The translations under genes were made by a program, and so were the position numbers. From positions 35,643,518 through 35,707,517 of the forward strand of contig NW_024881313.1 in assembly GCF_018691265.1 (NCBI RefSeq): a stretch of DNA of 64,000 bases. The letters run 5' to 3'. How positions within the stretch are numbered: position 1 is the first letter of the stretch; each line of letters opens with the position of its first letter. Under the pieces are notes generated by a model. The model searched no databases, was not told the DNA's origin, and saw only the letters and a program-made list of their open reading frames with translations. Source of the stretch: Tyto alba (taxonomy: Eukaryota > Chordata > Aves > Strigiformes > Tytonidae). This document shows positions 1-17,800 of this stretch, one piece after another.

Positions 1-4302
<4,302 letters not shown>

Positions 4303-6215
4303 AGGGAGCGGTGGACCCAAATGGTTACTTATTTACTTGACCATACTGTACTGGTTCCAAGAGTAGTACTATAGAAGCCCACTGAACCCCTAAGGTAGAT
4401 GAGACTTCTAATGACTCAGTATGGACGGAAAGTATACAATTAATTGAAGTGACTAATAGATCTGTAATATAGAGGAAAAAAAAAAAATCTATATGACTTA
4501 AACTAAAGTCTGTCCTAGTCTCAGCTAATGAGATGGGAAGTCCTGAGTGGTTCGTGTTGTGTGAGGTGTACAGAGAACGGATGATAATCCAGTGCAGACT
4601 TTTGCTTCCTCCTTTTTTTCTTTTGTTTTTCCAGAACATACTATCCTCATCTGCTCATGCTTGATATGAAAGAGTTTTGGCCATATTAGTCGCTGTGTTC
4701 ACAATATAATTCAGAACTTCACACAAGGTGTTTTTAGTACATTCCGTTCATTAAGTTCCTATGATGATTTCTCACAGGTTACTCAAACATTTCTACCACT
4801 TAAAGAAATTTGGAAAACAGAAAACAGGTGTTGCATACTTGAAAGAATCAGCCCATTTAATTGCAAATGAAAGGTTAACATCAGACTTGTTTTAACACTG
4901 CAACTCAATTCTTGCTTTAGAGAGCTGTTGACGTGCAGAATAAGAACACTAGATAAATGTAGTAGTAGGGTCAGTCCAGTGATGCTGTGCATCATAATAG
5001 AAAGAACAAGCTTTGCAGCAACTTAAAGAATTTTTTTTTTTTAAATATATATAACTACTTCCTGCACTAGGTGTCCTAGGAGTTCTAGAGACATACTAGT
5101 CTAATTTTTGGTAACTGTGCTCCAAAACTATGTGACGTTTTGTTAAAACTTCAGACCATTCTGAAAATAACTTCATATGTTTAATGTTAAACTTTAGAAA
5201 CTTCTCAGCAGATTTCATATTCATGATATAAAAATACTTATTCTTCTTTTCCAAAGTTTTATATGCAGTTGTTCTTTTGTTATAGATTTATGCGGATCTT
5301 CTTTCCACTGTTATTTCTAAAAATCTGTGACTGTCATAGACTCATAGTCTTTTATAGAGTTTAACTTATTGGGGGGAGGGGGGTAAAGGCATTTCAGCTT
5401 TTCATGATAAAATGTGGGGATGTCCCAGAAAACCATTTGTAGCCAGAACAAATTACAAATCCTCGTAAAGAAAGTGTGTAAAAATTACTCTTGTCTGAAG
5501 CAGAAGCACAAGTGCCTTCAAAGGGCAGTATATTATTCGAGTTTCTTCGGGAGACATATGCTCTTGCCCTTCCTGTATCTTGCTATCAAGATTTAGGTTG
5601 AGGCCTAAAGAAAGTCCCAATAAATTGTATTACTGGGATTGTATTGGTCAAACAAAAAGTAAAATATTTTTCATCGTATTTTATTTGAAGAAATAGCCAA
5701 ATCATTACCTTCTGCACTCTTAACCTAGCTAAACAAACTCATTGCTTAAACAGTGTGGTTCAGAACTAAGCTAGCATGTCTTCTTCCCTGTCTTTTGAGA
5801 GTCAGTTTCAGTTTTTAATCCCCATTTCTGTGTATGCTCAGTTTGACACAGCTGTGCTATGACGGCACACTTTTAGTGATATTTGTGAATTAAATGGTTA
5901 AACAGAACTGTAACTTTTATTGATAAATTGTCCTGACTTGTATTTATTAATAGCAAGGGTCTAGCTTGTTCCAGTAGGCATCGTTTGGGTTTGGTTTTTT
6001 TTTCCTTGTTATTTTGCTGTCCCATTGTATACATTGGAATTGCTCCCAGTGATTCTGTTTGAAATCAGCCAAGGTTGTAATTTTTCTTTTTTTTCCTTTC
6101 TAACCATCCCGAAACAGTTTCAGGAAAGATTGACAGAAGAGTCTGCAATGCCAGAAGAGTAAATGATGTTTCACAGTTGTATAGAATAAAAGGCTTTAGT
6201 TAAAACATTTTCCAG
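4303..6215 (+). other. WDR48: WDR48 3' UTR
   Basis: AT-rich sequence follows the WDR48 stop codon and has no recognisable coding content. It contains a possible early polyA signal AATAAA at 5619-5624 and a later one at 6185-6190, the latter followed by a GT-rich stretch (TTGTTTTGTGTATTGG). The UTR probably runs to about 6205-6220. The exact end is inferred. Confidence 0.6.
6185..6190 (+). terminator. WDR48 distal polyA signal
   Basis: AATAAA is followed within about 40 bases by a GT-rich element, the usual arrangement of a cleavage and polyadenylation site. It is the last good signal before the gene-free stretch. A second AATAAA at 5619 could give a shorter transcript. Confidence 0.55.
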
Positions 6216-6225
6216 TTGTTTTGTG

Positions 6226-9200
6226 TATTGGATCAATTAATGTACTTTTAGAGCTTGGACCGTTGCCATTTAATGCTTGTACTGCAAAGGACTTCACAGT
6301 CCTTTGAAGCCTCAAGTAATGGAGTGGCTAAAGAAATGGCAGTGCCTTAACAAGTTCCCTTAAAGATCATCATGCAATATGGTTGAATATAGGAATTTAG
6401 CAAGCGTACAAGCCTTCAAGTGCAAGCTCTGCGATCCTGTTGAGGTGGAGAATGTGCTCGAGTAATGCTGTTCACCTGCGCAGTGCGTGCTTTGGTACTC
6501 TGAAAATATTTTGAACTAACAGCAATGTAGCGCATCAGAAAAAACAGCCCTGCTACAAGTGACTCGTGCCAGTTGGCACCGAGTTTTCTGGATGTGAAAA
6601 GGTTACAGCCCTGTAAGAGACACGTGGGAAACTGAGACTGAGTTTCCTCATGCTGAAGATGCCGGTAGAGAATGCTCAAAGCATCTGCTGTGGGGACTGT
6701 CCGCTGGGCTGCTATCGGAGAGGACGCGGTAATTCAGTGACCAAATGTGTTCCCAGAGGCTCCCAGCATCCATCTTAGATGGAGTGTCAAGTGAGAGGTG
6801 ATTTTTGCTATTCCCCTTTAATTTCTATCACCTTTTCTGGAACTGTGCTGTCTGTAAGAGTCCTGAAAGCAGGAACAGGAGAGGCCCCTGCCCGCGGTTA
6901 AGGAGTTAATGTGAGAGTCAGAGCTCAGCGGGACATTGTGAACAGAGTTCCCGTTTGCCAGAATCATAGGAAAGGCTACTGATTCGTGGAAGATTTTTTT
7001 AAAATTTCTGAGTTTATAATGGAAATGAGTTATAAATCTAGTATTTAGTAGAATGTCTCCCAGAAAAACATTTAATTTGTCTATGACAGGATATTATTTT
7101 TTCTCTTGAGGTGGGGTAGTGCTGAGAACAGAAGAGCTAGGCTTAGTAGTTGCAGCTCAAGTGCAAGTATCATTTTAGGAAGCGAAGAACCACTTGAAGG
7201 ATTTAGCATTAACTTTTAGCAACACTGAAGAATAAATACTCAAAATAAGCCTTAGGCAGGAGATAAAGTAGCTCTACCTCATTGCTGAGTGGTGGGAAAA
7301 CAAGGGACTGGAACAATTGAGCGAGTAAGTCCCCTATTCCACGGGAGAGAGGCAGTGAGGGGCCTGACCGTGCGCCCCTCGGTCGCTCTTGAGCCGAGCA
7401 GTGTGGGGAGCTCTGGGCAGACGGCCGTCCCCTGGCTCAGGTCCCGCAGGCTGGAGTGTGGGGATCTGTTCAACACGTCCATCTGAGAGTTGCCGACTCA
7501 GCGGGGAGAGAGGGAAGTGGCAGAGGTCAGTTTGCTGAGGCGAGTTAGTGTGGAGGTGCCAGGGAAGGGGAGAGAAGGTGTTTGCCAGAGGTGAAGGTAC
7601 AGAGGGGCTGTTGAATCCACTTACAGGACTCCAAATTTTGGCCAGTACGTTATACCAAGGTATCACTTTTTCTTTCACAGAGGGCCTGTCTGATTCAAAC
7701 TTTATCCCTAGAAATTTCTTGAACTTGACATTTGGCTTCAGTCTTTAAGCACACGATCTTACACTTGTCCATGTGCTGATGGCTCCCAGAGAGAGCCAGG
7801 TGGAGTTACCACCCAGCTAGATAATGGAATTGCTAAAAGCACACACACCCTTAAATATCAAGAAAGCAATTGACTAAAATTGTTTCCTGTACTATGTGGT
7901 GGAGCTTTTTCTGTAAGCAGCTGTACAAACATCATGCAGACCGGAGGGACTGGTAGGGACTGGGTGGGACATGCCTGCTCTCTCTCTGAGGATATTGTGA
8001 CACTGTTCTAGCCATCTTTTTAATGGGACTGTGAATACTTAATTACTTTTTGTAGTTTAGAAATATAACCTAATCCAAAAAATTGCTTTGAAATTGCCAT
8101 TACAGCAGAACCAATGCAAATCAGCGTTTGCTTAAGGCAAAAGCAAAGAGGGAGGAGGTGTGGACGTTAGTGGCAATGCCCAGGAAATAAGAATAACAGT
8201 CAAATCAAGTGCAATGAGCAACCTGTAGCTGCTTTCATTTAACAGCCAGAGGCAGTGGTGCCTGGTTCTTCTGTAACTGTTTGGAGACGAAAATATTTTC
8301 CCAGTGATGGGGAAAGATGGAGAAACATCAGAGTGCTGAGGGGAATGCTGAATTAAAGGCTTCTCCCTGGGAGGCTGCCTCTGCTGCTCTCCATTTCTTC
8401 TCAGTTTGTGGGGCAGGAGCAGGGGGTTAGCTGAAGTGTCCCACTACCCCAGATAGTGCAGTAATCCTTAGTGCTAGGGGAGATTGAATTCTGAACTCCT
8501 GAGTGGCTGGAAATGCACGATTCAAGCCCATCTGCACTCCGGGGAGTGGGTGTGATCTGTGCAGTCTGTCTTCCTGCAGCGTTTCTCAGTTAGAGCTAAG
8601 AGGAGTTCAGTCAAGCATCGCAACTCGGATGAGCAGCCTCTGAGCACAGCCTAGAAGACTGAGTAACTTGTCAAGCCTGCTGTGAAAGTTGAGGAGGGAA
8701 AACAAAGCCATCAGTCCCTGAATTTGATATTTCAACAGTTCTTGCCAATAGTTGTTCACCTTAAAGACACTGAATACATTCCTTCAGACATTCAAGTTCA
8801 GCTGGACTTGGTTCAGCTTCTGTATTGCTGTTATAATAATGAGATTTGTATGTTTAGCTCTAGGATGGTTATTTCCTCATCATGATTTTTTGGGGGTCAG
8901 GATCATTCCTGGTACAGGGTTAGTGCTCTCCAAGTCACTCACTTCAGCCGGGAGGGCTCAGTCCCACCTGCTGCAGTCAGCCTTGCTCCGGGCAAGGCTT
9001 GACCGAGTTGCTCCAGCCTTTGTTGAGCAGAGCTGTGAGGATCTGGGTGGAGGGAGGGCCTGGCTCAGAGGAGACGAGCTTTACCCAATCCTTGCTGTAA
9101 CACTCAAGCTCCGCTAGCCTCTTTGGGTTCAATCTGCCACACTCCTGGCCTCAGGCTTGGCTATTAGAGAGCAGCTGAGGTCTGGAAGCTTATCCTCGTG

Positions 9201-9980
9201 TGTATGGCCACCCTGAAGCGCGGGGCCGTGTCCCACACAGCCACCGCTGCCGCCTGCGTACACGGCCCTCTGAGGTGACCTCCTCCTCCTTGTGACTCTG
9301 CTGAGATAAGCCTTCTTGGGGCTGCAAAACAACTATCCGTCAGGTTTACAGAGGCAAACAAGGTACTATACAGCTCTCCTACTTCTCTGGAAACAGGAGC
9401 TGATTGAGGGTAGATTTGTTTCAAATCCCAAACACAAAATTCAAGCCCTTTCACTCAAAGATAGCTCTGTCTTCTACAGCCACGCTACTTGTTTCAGGCC
9501 AAAGTACAACACTACCTTTATTATTCCAGTCCATTTCTTTCAGCAGTAGTACCTGGTCAATCTGTTCCTGAATTTTCCTCAAATTAAGGTGTCAGCAGCA
9601 GTAAGGTATCACAAGTGCCCCAGCCTGGTCTGCAGCACTGAGGCTGTATTGGAGGGGATGGCTCCTGCTGTCTGCGCTTGTACCAAGAGCAGAATTGGAT
9701 CCTCTCCGAATCTAACCACTCCCAAAGGAGCTACTATGATTTGGTTTAAGTTTTATTTTGAAATCTAATCAGCTTTTTCATTTTTGTACCCATAAGTAAG
9801 ACAGTACTTTCTACTTCTCTTTGTTTCAGTGGGGGGGTAGCTTCAGGCATCTCAAAAAGTAATCTCTAAATTATCAAGACAAAAGGAAGGCGATGAGGAA
9901 GTTTATCTCTTCACCTCATTTAGCACTTAGATTATAAAGTTATAGGTTAGGAAAATACAGCATACCACTGCTAGAGGCCT
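6226..9980. other. Intergenic between convergent WDR48 and GORASP1
   Basis: No gene or clear repeat was recognised. The stretch is moderately GC-rich at 7300-7600 and 8900-9300, which yields several short overlapping open frames on both strands. None resembles a known protein, and none shows a splice-compatible exon chain. Confidence 0.45.
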
Positions 9981-10373
9981 AATTTTCTATTTATTTGGTT
10001 TTCTACATTCTTCTTGGATGTTATAAAAAAAAAAAAGAATCAAGCCTTCATGATTATATGAAGATTCCCCCCTCCCCTTCCATGAGCCAGTTAACACAAA
10101 ATAGGCTGGACATGGACTGCTCTCAGTGTTAAGCCATTTACTCCTGTGACATCTAAAGTTTAGTGTGAGTTTTGACATTCCCTGCTCTTAAATTTCTAAA
10201 GGGTGTTTATGGTACAGTATCACTTAAATGAGCTACTAGGAGCTCAAAACCAATTTTGACAAAGGCCTAAGACTAGTGAGGACTGTTTCTAAACAACAAC
10301 AAAAAGACAAATAGATCCCCTCCTAGGTGTCATCAGGCTCTGAGACCAATAGCTTACATTACATTTATTTTTA

Positions 10374-11889
10374 GTGTTTGTTCACAGTTGTAGCAATTGA
10401 GGGGGAAAAAGGAGGAAATCTATTTCAAATCTCTTAATTCTACTCCCTGCAATTGGGGCTTAATGCATTCTTCTTTAAAGCAAAATATATTTTGACCACC
10501 CTGTTCAGAACTACTGCAGTTTATGTGAAAACAGTATTTAAGACTAACAAGGGAGAGGAAGGAAGACAAAGGATGGATTTTATGTGAGGGTGTAAGTCAG
10601 CTGAAGCCCTCTCATGCTGTGACTTTGCCTGCACTCTTTTCACTTGATCTCCATCAGGCACAATGATGATCTGATCAGGAGACAGAAGTGAAAATTAGAC
10701 AATATAGTGCTAAATATAGTTTATAGCTTACACACACCCCCTAACCTTGTACCCCATTCTCTTAATTTAAGAAGGATTTTCACCACATTAACTGTACCAA
10801 CTACACTGAAGTTATTCCCAGTCAGCAGCTTTAAAATGCCAAGATAAGTCATTGCTCTGGGGGGCACAAAAACATCCATGGAGCTTCTGCATGTAATAGC
10901 AAACATGAAATGAACAATTAAAGCAATCTGAAGACAAGTGCAAACAAAGAAGCTGCAAAAAGCAATGGATGTTCCAGCCTCATGTCTTAAACTTACAATT
11001 TGAAATAAGAATACAAATAGGTAAATAGAAAAGCACAACTCAAGAAAAGCTATTTCTCTGTCTCTACAAAAACTAGAGACGTATTCATCTCTACTGAAAG
11101 TGTTAATCACTCTGAAAACACACATGAAAAATCATCTTTGACTTCAGTTTGTTTCAGTCATTACAATTTCTGTCCTACTTCTTTTTTAAGAAACTGTGAG
11201 ACCACCCCAGGGTCCACTAGAACTGAAGTGACTGACAGGACCCACAAACATAATGTTGTCCCGTGTCTCTGCTGCAACTCCAAACCATATGGTACTTCCC
11301 TTCCTGCAACAGTAGGTGTAGAAAAGGTACATAAATAACTGTTACAGAGAATGGACCCTAAAACAAGAAAAACAACAATTTTAAACGAGAAAAACAACAG
11401 TTTGCAGAATAGTAAGTAGGAATAAAGATACCTTAGGGTAGGAAATGCCTTGAAAGTCATAAGAACTGTGCCCTTCAAAAAGCCTTCCAGCAAGTCAAAA
11501 CCATAAATACTTTTTTTTAATGCCATCAATCATCCTGAAAAAAAATCATTGTTAAGTGTCACTGTTCAGGCAGAGTGCCTTCAGAAATACATTCAGGAGC
11601 ATTTGTAAGCAAATGTGAATTCAGGAACTTGACATTTTGCCAGTCTCCAACGTGTTTCTGCATTAATTTCTCCATTAATTTGGTGATTTTGGACAGCAAA
11701 GTTTGAACACAGATCAATCCATTAAACAGTGATTGGAAAAGACAATAGGATATGTATTTTGTGTAGTTTCTTTTATAATACTGTCTACACTAACAAAATA
11801 GAGTAACCATAATTCTTTCAAGATCAGAAAAATACTCCAAGCTGTAGCATTACAGCATATGACAGTCTGTAAACAAAAGCAGCATCGTT
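10374..11889 (-). other. GORASP1: GORASP1 3' UTR (end approximate)
   Basis: Minus-strand sequence downstream of the GORASP1 stop codon. The first clear AATAAA on the minus strand is at 10374-10379; further candidates lie at 9990-9995 and 9517-9522, so the UTR is at least about 1.5 kb if the first is used. A 134-codon minus-strand open frame at 10721-11125 lies inside it. It is rich in hydrophobic residues, resembles nothing I know and is most simply chance. Confidence 0.4.
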
Positions 11890-14800
11890 TCACTCATGAT
11901 CTTGTACAGCTGCTGCTTCTTTCTGTTCACATGCTGCTGCATCATCTGCCTTCACAGGAGTACTGGTTAACGAGCTCTCGATACTGTTTAAGAGCAGCTT
12001 TGTTTCTTGGTTATCTGGATCAGTTCCTAGTGTTGTTTTTGAAGAAATTTCATTAGGAAGAGCAAAAGAAGGTAACGATGGAACAGAAGGCAGTAGGTTG
12101 TCCAACTCAGGCTGCTTGACTGAGCCTTCGGAATACATGGTTATATCTTCAGGGTCCAAAGCTGGGGAGTTTTCTGGGAAATTGTAAAAAAAAAAAAAAA
12201 AAAAAAACCAAAACGTGTCAGGCTAACAGACAGTGCCTCTGGCTCCCATACGTCTAGAAAAATCAACTTGACTGAGATACCGTGTACTAGCACATAACCA
12301 GATTCACAAATGGCACATACATGGGCTGTGTTTATTCAGTTCTCCCCAAATCCAGAAAAGCTGATGGTGCAAGCAGGTTAAGAGACCACAGACCATTTGG
12401 TCTGCTCTACTATTATGCTAGAGAAGTTTTACTCTGTGTTACAACTCCTAGTCACCCCACCTTTTAAAAGGGAAAGGCATCCATAATGTGAAGATTTTTT
12501 TTTTTTTAATACAAAAGTCACTATTAAGATGATTGCAACTTTGTTTTTACTTTGCAACTGTGAAGACAAGCCTGCGGTACAAAAATTCATTTACACTGAT
12601 TTTAGAAATAGCTACTTTTAAGGTCAGTTTAATTTGAATCATCAGCATTTTAATTTAAAGAAAAAGGCACACATTCTATAACCTTATAAAAAAGCCCATT
12701 AGTTTTTGTCCACTTCACCTGATTTCTGCTATCTTTTCCATCTCATTTTAGCCAAACCCCTTCTGATTTTTCTTAAAGTTGGCTTATTTCCAAAAAGCAT
12801 GATACCATTGAGCAGGTGCGAGTTGATGCCACTCCAGAAATTAGGTCAGAGGCCTAGAGAAAACCTTGAATACTTACCAAAATAAGCAGAAGCATCGTTG
12901 TTCAACATTAACTTTTCAGTGCCCACTAAAGCATCTGCTGCTGACATGTTGAAGGAGACAGATGAAGACATGTTGGACACTTTTGTTAAGTTAGTGAGTT
13001 CAGGAAATGAAATACCAGACATATCTAGAAATCCTGAAGGAGAAGGCAAATATTACAGTACTGTTTTAGATGGAACACAAAATTGTAGATTCAAAAAGTC
13101 ACATTATATCCAGACTGAAGTCAGTGAAGTCCCCTCCCCACTAAATGAAAATAAATTTAACCTAAATGTTGGCTGACATCAGGGGAAAGACTTCTGCAGA
13201 ATGTTAACCTCAGTCAGGTTCACAGTACCCAGATTTTACATCTCTGAAATCCAGTGAAGTCAAAAACTTCAAGGAAAACAACCACTAATGCTCATAGTTC
13301 TGTATTTAAGTCTCAAACTTGGTTAAGACCTTACCAGTTTACTTTGATGTCCTCTAAAGAATTGCTGAAAAAAGCACTCAGGAAAATATACCTGGATCCA
13401 TAACTCTCTGGAGAGGGGGAGGAGGAGAAAGTGAGCTTTCTGGTGAATGACCGCTCATTTCTTTATCTGTGGAATGATCCAAGTTCGTAATTATTTCAGA
13501 GCTGTCACTCTGAGAAGTAGGCGCCAATAACGGAGTCTGGAATAACACAGCAAGAAGGAAAAGCATTTTTTTATACTGAAAGCTTCACCTGAAGATGACC
13601 TTCCTATGAAAGCATTCTGCCTGAGTCTCCAAGTACACCAATACAGAGAGAACCTGTGATGCTGAAACTGATAATCAAACCACTGACGAGGCCATGTGTC
13701 AGTGTAGGCTTTTACAGACAGTATGTTCTTAGAACAGTCCATACTTAATTCTGGTAGATGTGTTGTACTTCCTAGCAAGCAGGGTGATTCTCGTTGACCG
13801 ATACACCTGTAGTACATAAGGCTTCAAAACAGGAAGAAAATACCTGGCAAAAGTTTTTATCAGCCAACACTGGTGATCTGTCATCTGCTCAGCAGCATCA
13901 GCTCTCACCTTCCCCCTTCACCTAACTCCATTCAAGCAAAAGTGTATGTTGTACTCAAATATACTGTATTATGAATGCTCCAACAAATAGAAAATTTTGA
14001 AATTCCAGAGAACATGCCAGGGATATGAACTTATTTCCTACATACCTCTGTGTAACCATTAGTAGATGGTACAGGAGTTTCACCTTCTGGTAAGGGTGAA
14101 GGTGGTTTGCTTTCTGGCTTTTTCTTTGATATTATAGACTGTGTTGGAATTCTGTGCAAATAGCCATATCCAATACCACATCCTAAACTGTACAAGACAA
14201 GTAAAACAAGAGTTAAAAAAAAAGGTGTTCTTAAAGCTATAAGCATTTTAAAAATTTTGACTCTTTAAAACAAAAAGCATTTGAGTCTTTATAGCAAGAA
14301 ATACTTAGCTGTAAGAATCATTTCACTTATAGTACTCAAGGAGCACTCTGCAATGGACATTTAAACATACATAGCTTAGCTTTCAGTTGATTATATCTTT
14401 ACAAAAATATATAAATATGACCTGATGTGGCTTTTGTTCTTGCTTTAACTGCTGACTATGAGAATGTAGCTAGTGAATCTGCTGCGAGGCAAGTCAACCC
14501 AGGTTTTGTCATTCGTTTCAATTCAAACAGGATTCGACCCAGAGCATGCCTGAAACCTAGCTCTAAGCTAGTGTTTTTCTGAAAAGATAAACAGTTTTGT
14601 GCGACAAGTGTAAGGAAACAAGGCTTAACTTGAAAACAACAAGCTGTAATTTAACGGGAGCTCATTTACAGGGAGTGTATAACCATCATCAGCCAGTGAC
14701 TGACTGGAGAGCAGTACCTTCCTTCTCCACCCCAGGCTCCATTGGGAGTCACAACTACCTCACGAATGGAATCTGCTTCAGTGTTATAAACCATCAGCTT

Positions 14801-17800
14801 CAGCGGCTTCCCCTCATGGGATTCAATCAGTGAAAAGAAATCCTCTGACTAAGGAAAAAAGAAAGTACTAGTTATTAAACTCAAACGCGCAAGACAAGGA
14901 GCTGGAAGCAAGTCAGCATTTTACATAGTTATTTACTTCAATGTGAGATATTAAAAACCCAGAGGCAGACTAAAACTCACTAGTGTAGTTCGATTTTTAG
15001 GGGCAACTTTTTTTTTAATTGTCACATTAAAAAAAGATAACGCTTACCTCAACCTTAAAGCACCTGTCAAACATCACCCTCCCCAAATCCCCAAACACTA
15101 TCCCCATACATTTGATGTACACGCAATTAGATTGATAAAAAAATCCAAACCTGACAACATGCACTTGGCAGGCATGAAGACAATTACGGCTCGAAGGAAC
15201 ACGTGCCCTACCTCCTGAAGAATCTGATCGGATCCAACAACGTAGTCGGTGTACGGCTGGAGACCGGCGAGAGCTGCAGGAGACGCAGGTTCCACATCCT
15301 GTGGAAGAGTGGCACGTGTCACCTGCACGTGCAGCGGGATAAACTACCCCAAGATCAAAAAGGAAAGCTAACTCCAGAAACAAGAAGGAAAAGAACATTC
15401 TGTTTATGGGACTAAAGAGAAGTTCTTGAACAGCCTACATCTAGGTGTGACCTCTTGTAAAACATACTGAGTAAGAAAGACCGAGATGCTACCAATTCAA
15501 AATGAGATACTCTGAAGCTGTTGAGAAGTTGCATTTGTTTAAACAACCAGAAACAAAACAGTCTTTCCTATTCAGTTCTACTCTTTCAGCTCTCCCTCTT
15601 AAAATATTTTTTGATGCTTTTTGTAACATTAATATTAATTTAATGAAGTTAAAGCCAACACAGACACACTAATCAGGAGAGAATCCTTTTGCTTTTGCCA
15701 GTGATTCTCCAACATAAGACAAAAAGACCTTCTTCCCATCAAACACTATTTGGTCAAACTGGGACGCAGTTAATTTTTTCCATAGTGACAGGCAACACTA
15801 ACAGTCACCCAGTACTTGTCCCTATTCAAATAGCTCAGACAAACCTTCAAGACTCTGTTCCCTTCTTCTGTGTGATTTCAGTACTGTACTTCTACATACA
15901 AGTTATTTCTAAACATTATACTTTAAAACAAGGTTGTACGAACACTAAGAAGCCACCGAAGAATTCTGTCTCACCAAAACATGCCACACATGTTCATTGG
16001 CTCCCTGGAAACTGCAGAACCTCACACTGGCTCCAAGCAGACCTTGGCCTCCCCACATGTTACTCGGGATCACCTCCACCTCTCTTATTTTCATTGTTTT
16101 GATATTATACACCTCCAGCTTCACTGCTTTTTCAGCATTTGCCTTCAGCAGATCTTTCAACATATTGTTTTCTTTATTCTGTAGAGCACAGAAAGAGATA
16201 CAGCATTATTTCCAGTTGCACCTGTAACACAGATGTCACACCTGTGGCAGAATTTGAATAAAAATAACTAAAAACACTGACGTTTAGGTTCTGTGTTTCA
16301 CGATCAGTCCCAGCAGTTCAATTTTCTTTTATTATAAAGAAGTCAGCACTGTCAGCTCCTGTCCCTTTACATAAGTACTTACTATTACTCCGTTTCATCA
16401 CTTACATTCCTGTTATGAAGAACTGCTATTAAATCATATCAGCAATATTAGATCTCAACTATGTAGTCTAACAATAAGCAGCAACATTTTACTTCATGCC
16501 TCTGATCCCAGTCCTTATTCAATAACCCTTCCAAGTCATTGCAAACCGGCTGTGAAAGGACAGACTATCCGGGAGCAGCTTAAAGTATTATCATTATTTC
16601 TGTCACGTTAAAAGATTAAACGATCTTCCACCAAAATCTACCAGTATAATGATCACTTCCAGAAAGAAAGACACCCCCACTAATAAAAGCAAGACAAACT
16701 TAATTAATTCAGCTTGTATGTTGCTAGAGTGAAGCACACAGCCAAAGCTGTGAGCTTTTTAAACAAACAAAGGAAAAAAAAAAAAAAAAAAAAAACACAA
16801 CACACCCAAACCAAAAATCAACATACAGAAACCATGTTCCCAGTCTTAAAGTAAAAGCAGACAGCCTCTGATTCTTTTTCATGTTCTATCAAATGTTGAA
16901 ACACATTTGTTTGAACAAATGTTGAGCTCTTACCATTGACTCACCAGCTCAATATTCACCTTGTAGCAGAAAGCATGGATGAATGAGTAATACCATAAAC
17001 ATTGTGTTAATCTGTTAGGAAGTTAAAGTGAGTAAATGCATAAATAAGACTCTTTCCTCAAATTTGGATCCAGCCAGAGAGGAGACTTTGAACACCACCA
17101 AGTTTTACTTTGCCTTTTTAATGCCATATACAATCTCCAATATGCAAAGCTTTTTTTACTGCAACAGCTTTGGCTTCCGCTTTTCATCATTACAATACCC
17201 GTATTTCATGCAGGGAAAAAAAAGACAACAATAAAATCATTTGAGGCTTACAAGCCTAGTGTGTCCTATGGCAATGATGAAATCAAAGAAAGGTTCCAGT
17301 CCTCCTTGTTGAGCCGGGGAGTTTTCTTGAACCTGCAAAACATACATTTTATTTTTATTATACATTGCTCTCTAGTTACATTAAGTGACAGTGTTAATCT
17401 TTACACTTAATTCAATATTTACATTTGTCGTGAACCAGAGATAAGATACTAAATGGCAGGCCTCAGGAAACAGTCTGCAATTGTGAACTTATTTTTATAA
17501 AACTATGAACAACAGGTGTCCAAACTAAATTGTAAAAAACAGGGGTTTAACCCCATACAAGACACAAGTATTGCGAGTCAGAGTGCACAGCATGGAATTA
17601 ATAAATACTGAAGACTTTGGAGAAGTGCTTAAGTCTGAAGCAGCACTTTGAAAACTTTCTTCCATGCTACTAATAGCCTGAGCACATCGAGAGACCTCAA
17701 TTACATCACACCCATTTTTTACATAAACACAATTTACAGCACATTGGAATAGGAGCACTTAAGGAGTATGCTACAAACGGATGGCTAACCACAAGTACTG

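Noticed and set aside
10721..11125. 134-codon hydrophobic minus-strand frame
   Set aside because: It lies in the presumed GORASP1 3' UTR, has no known similarity, and lacks splice or promoter context.
14530..14545. tRNA-like GATTCGACCC segment
   Set aside because: No matching acceptor stem or anticodon arm was found around it.
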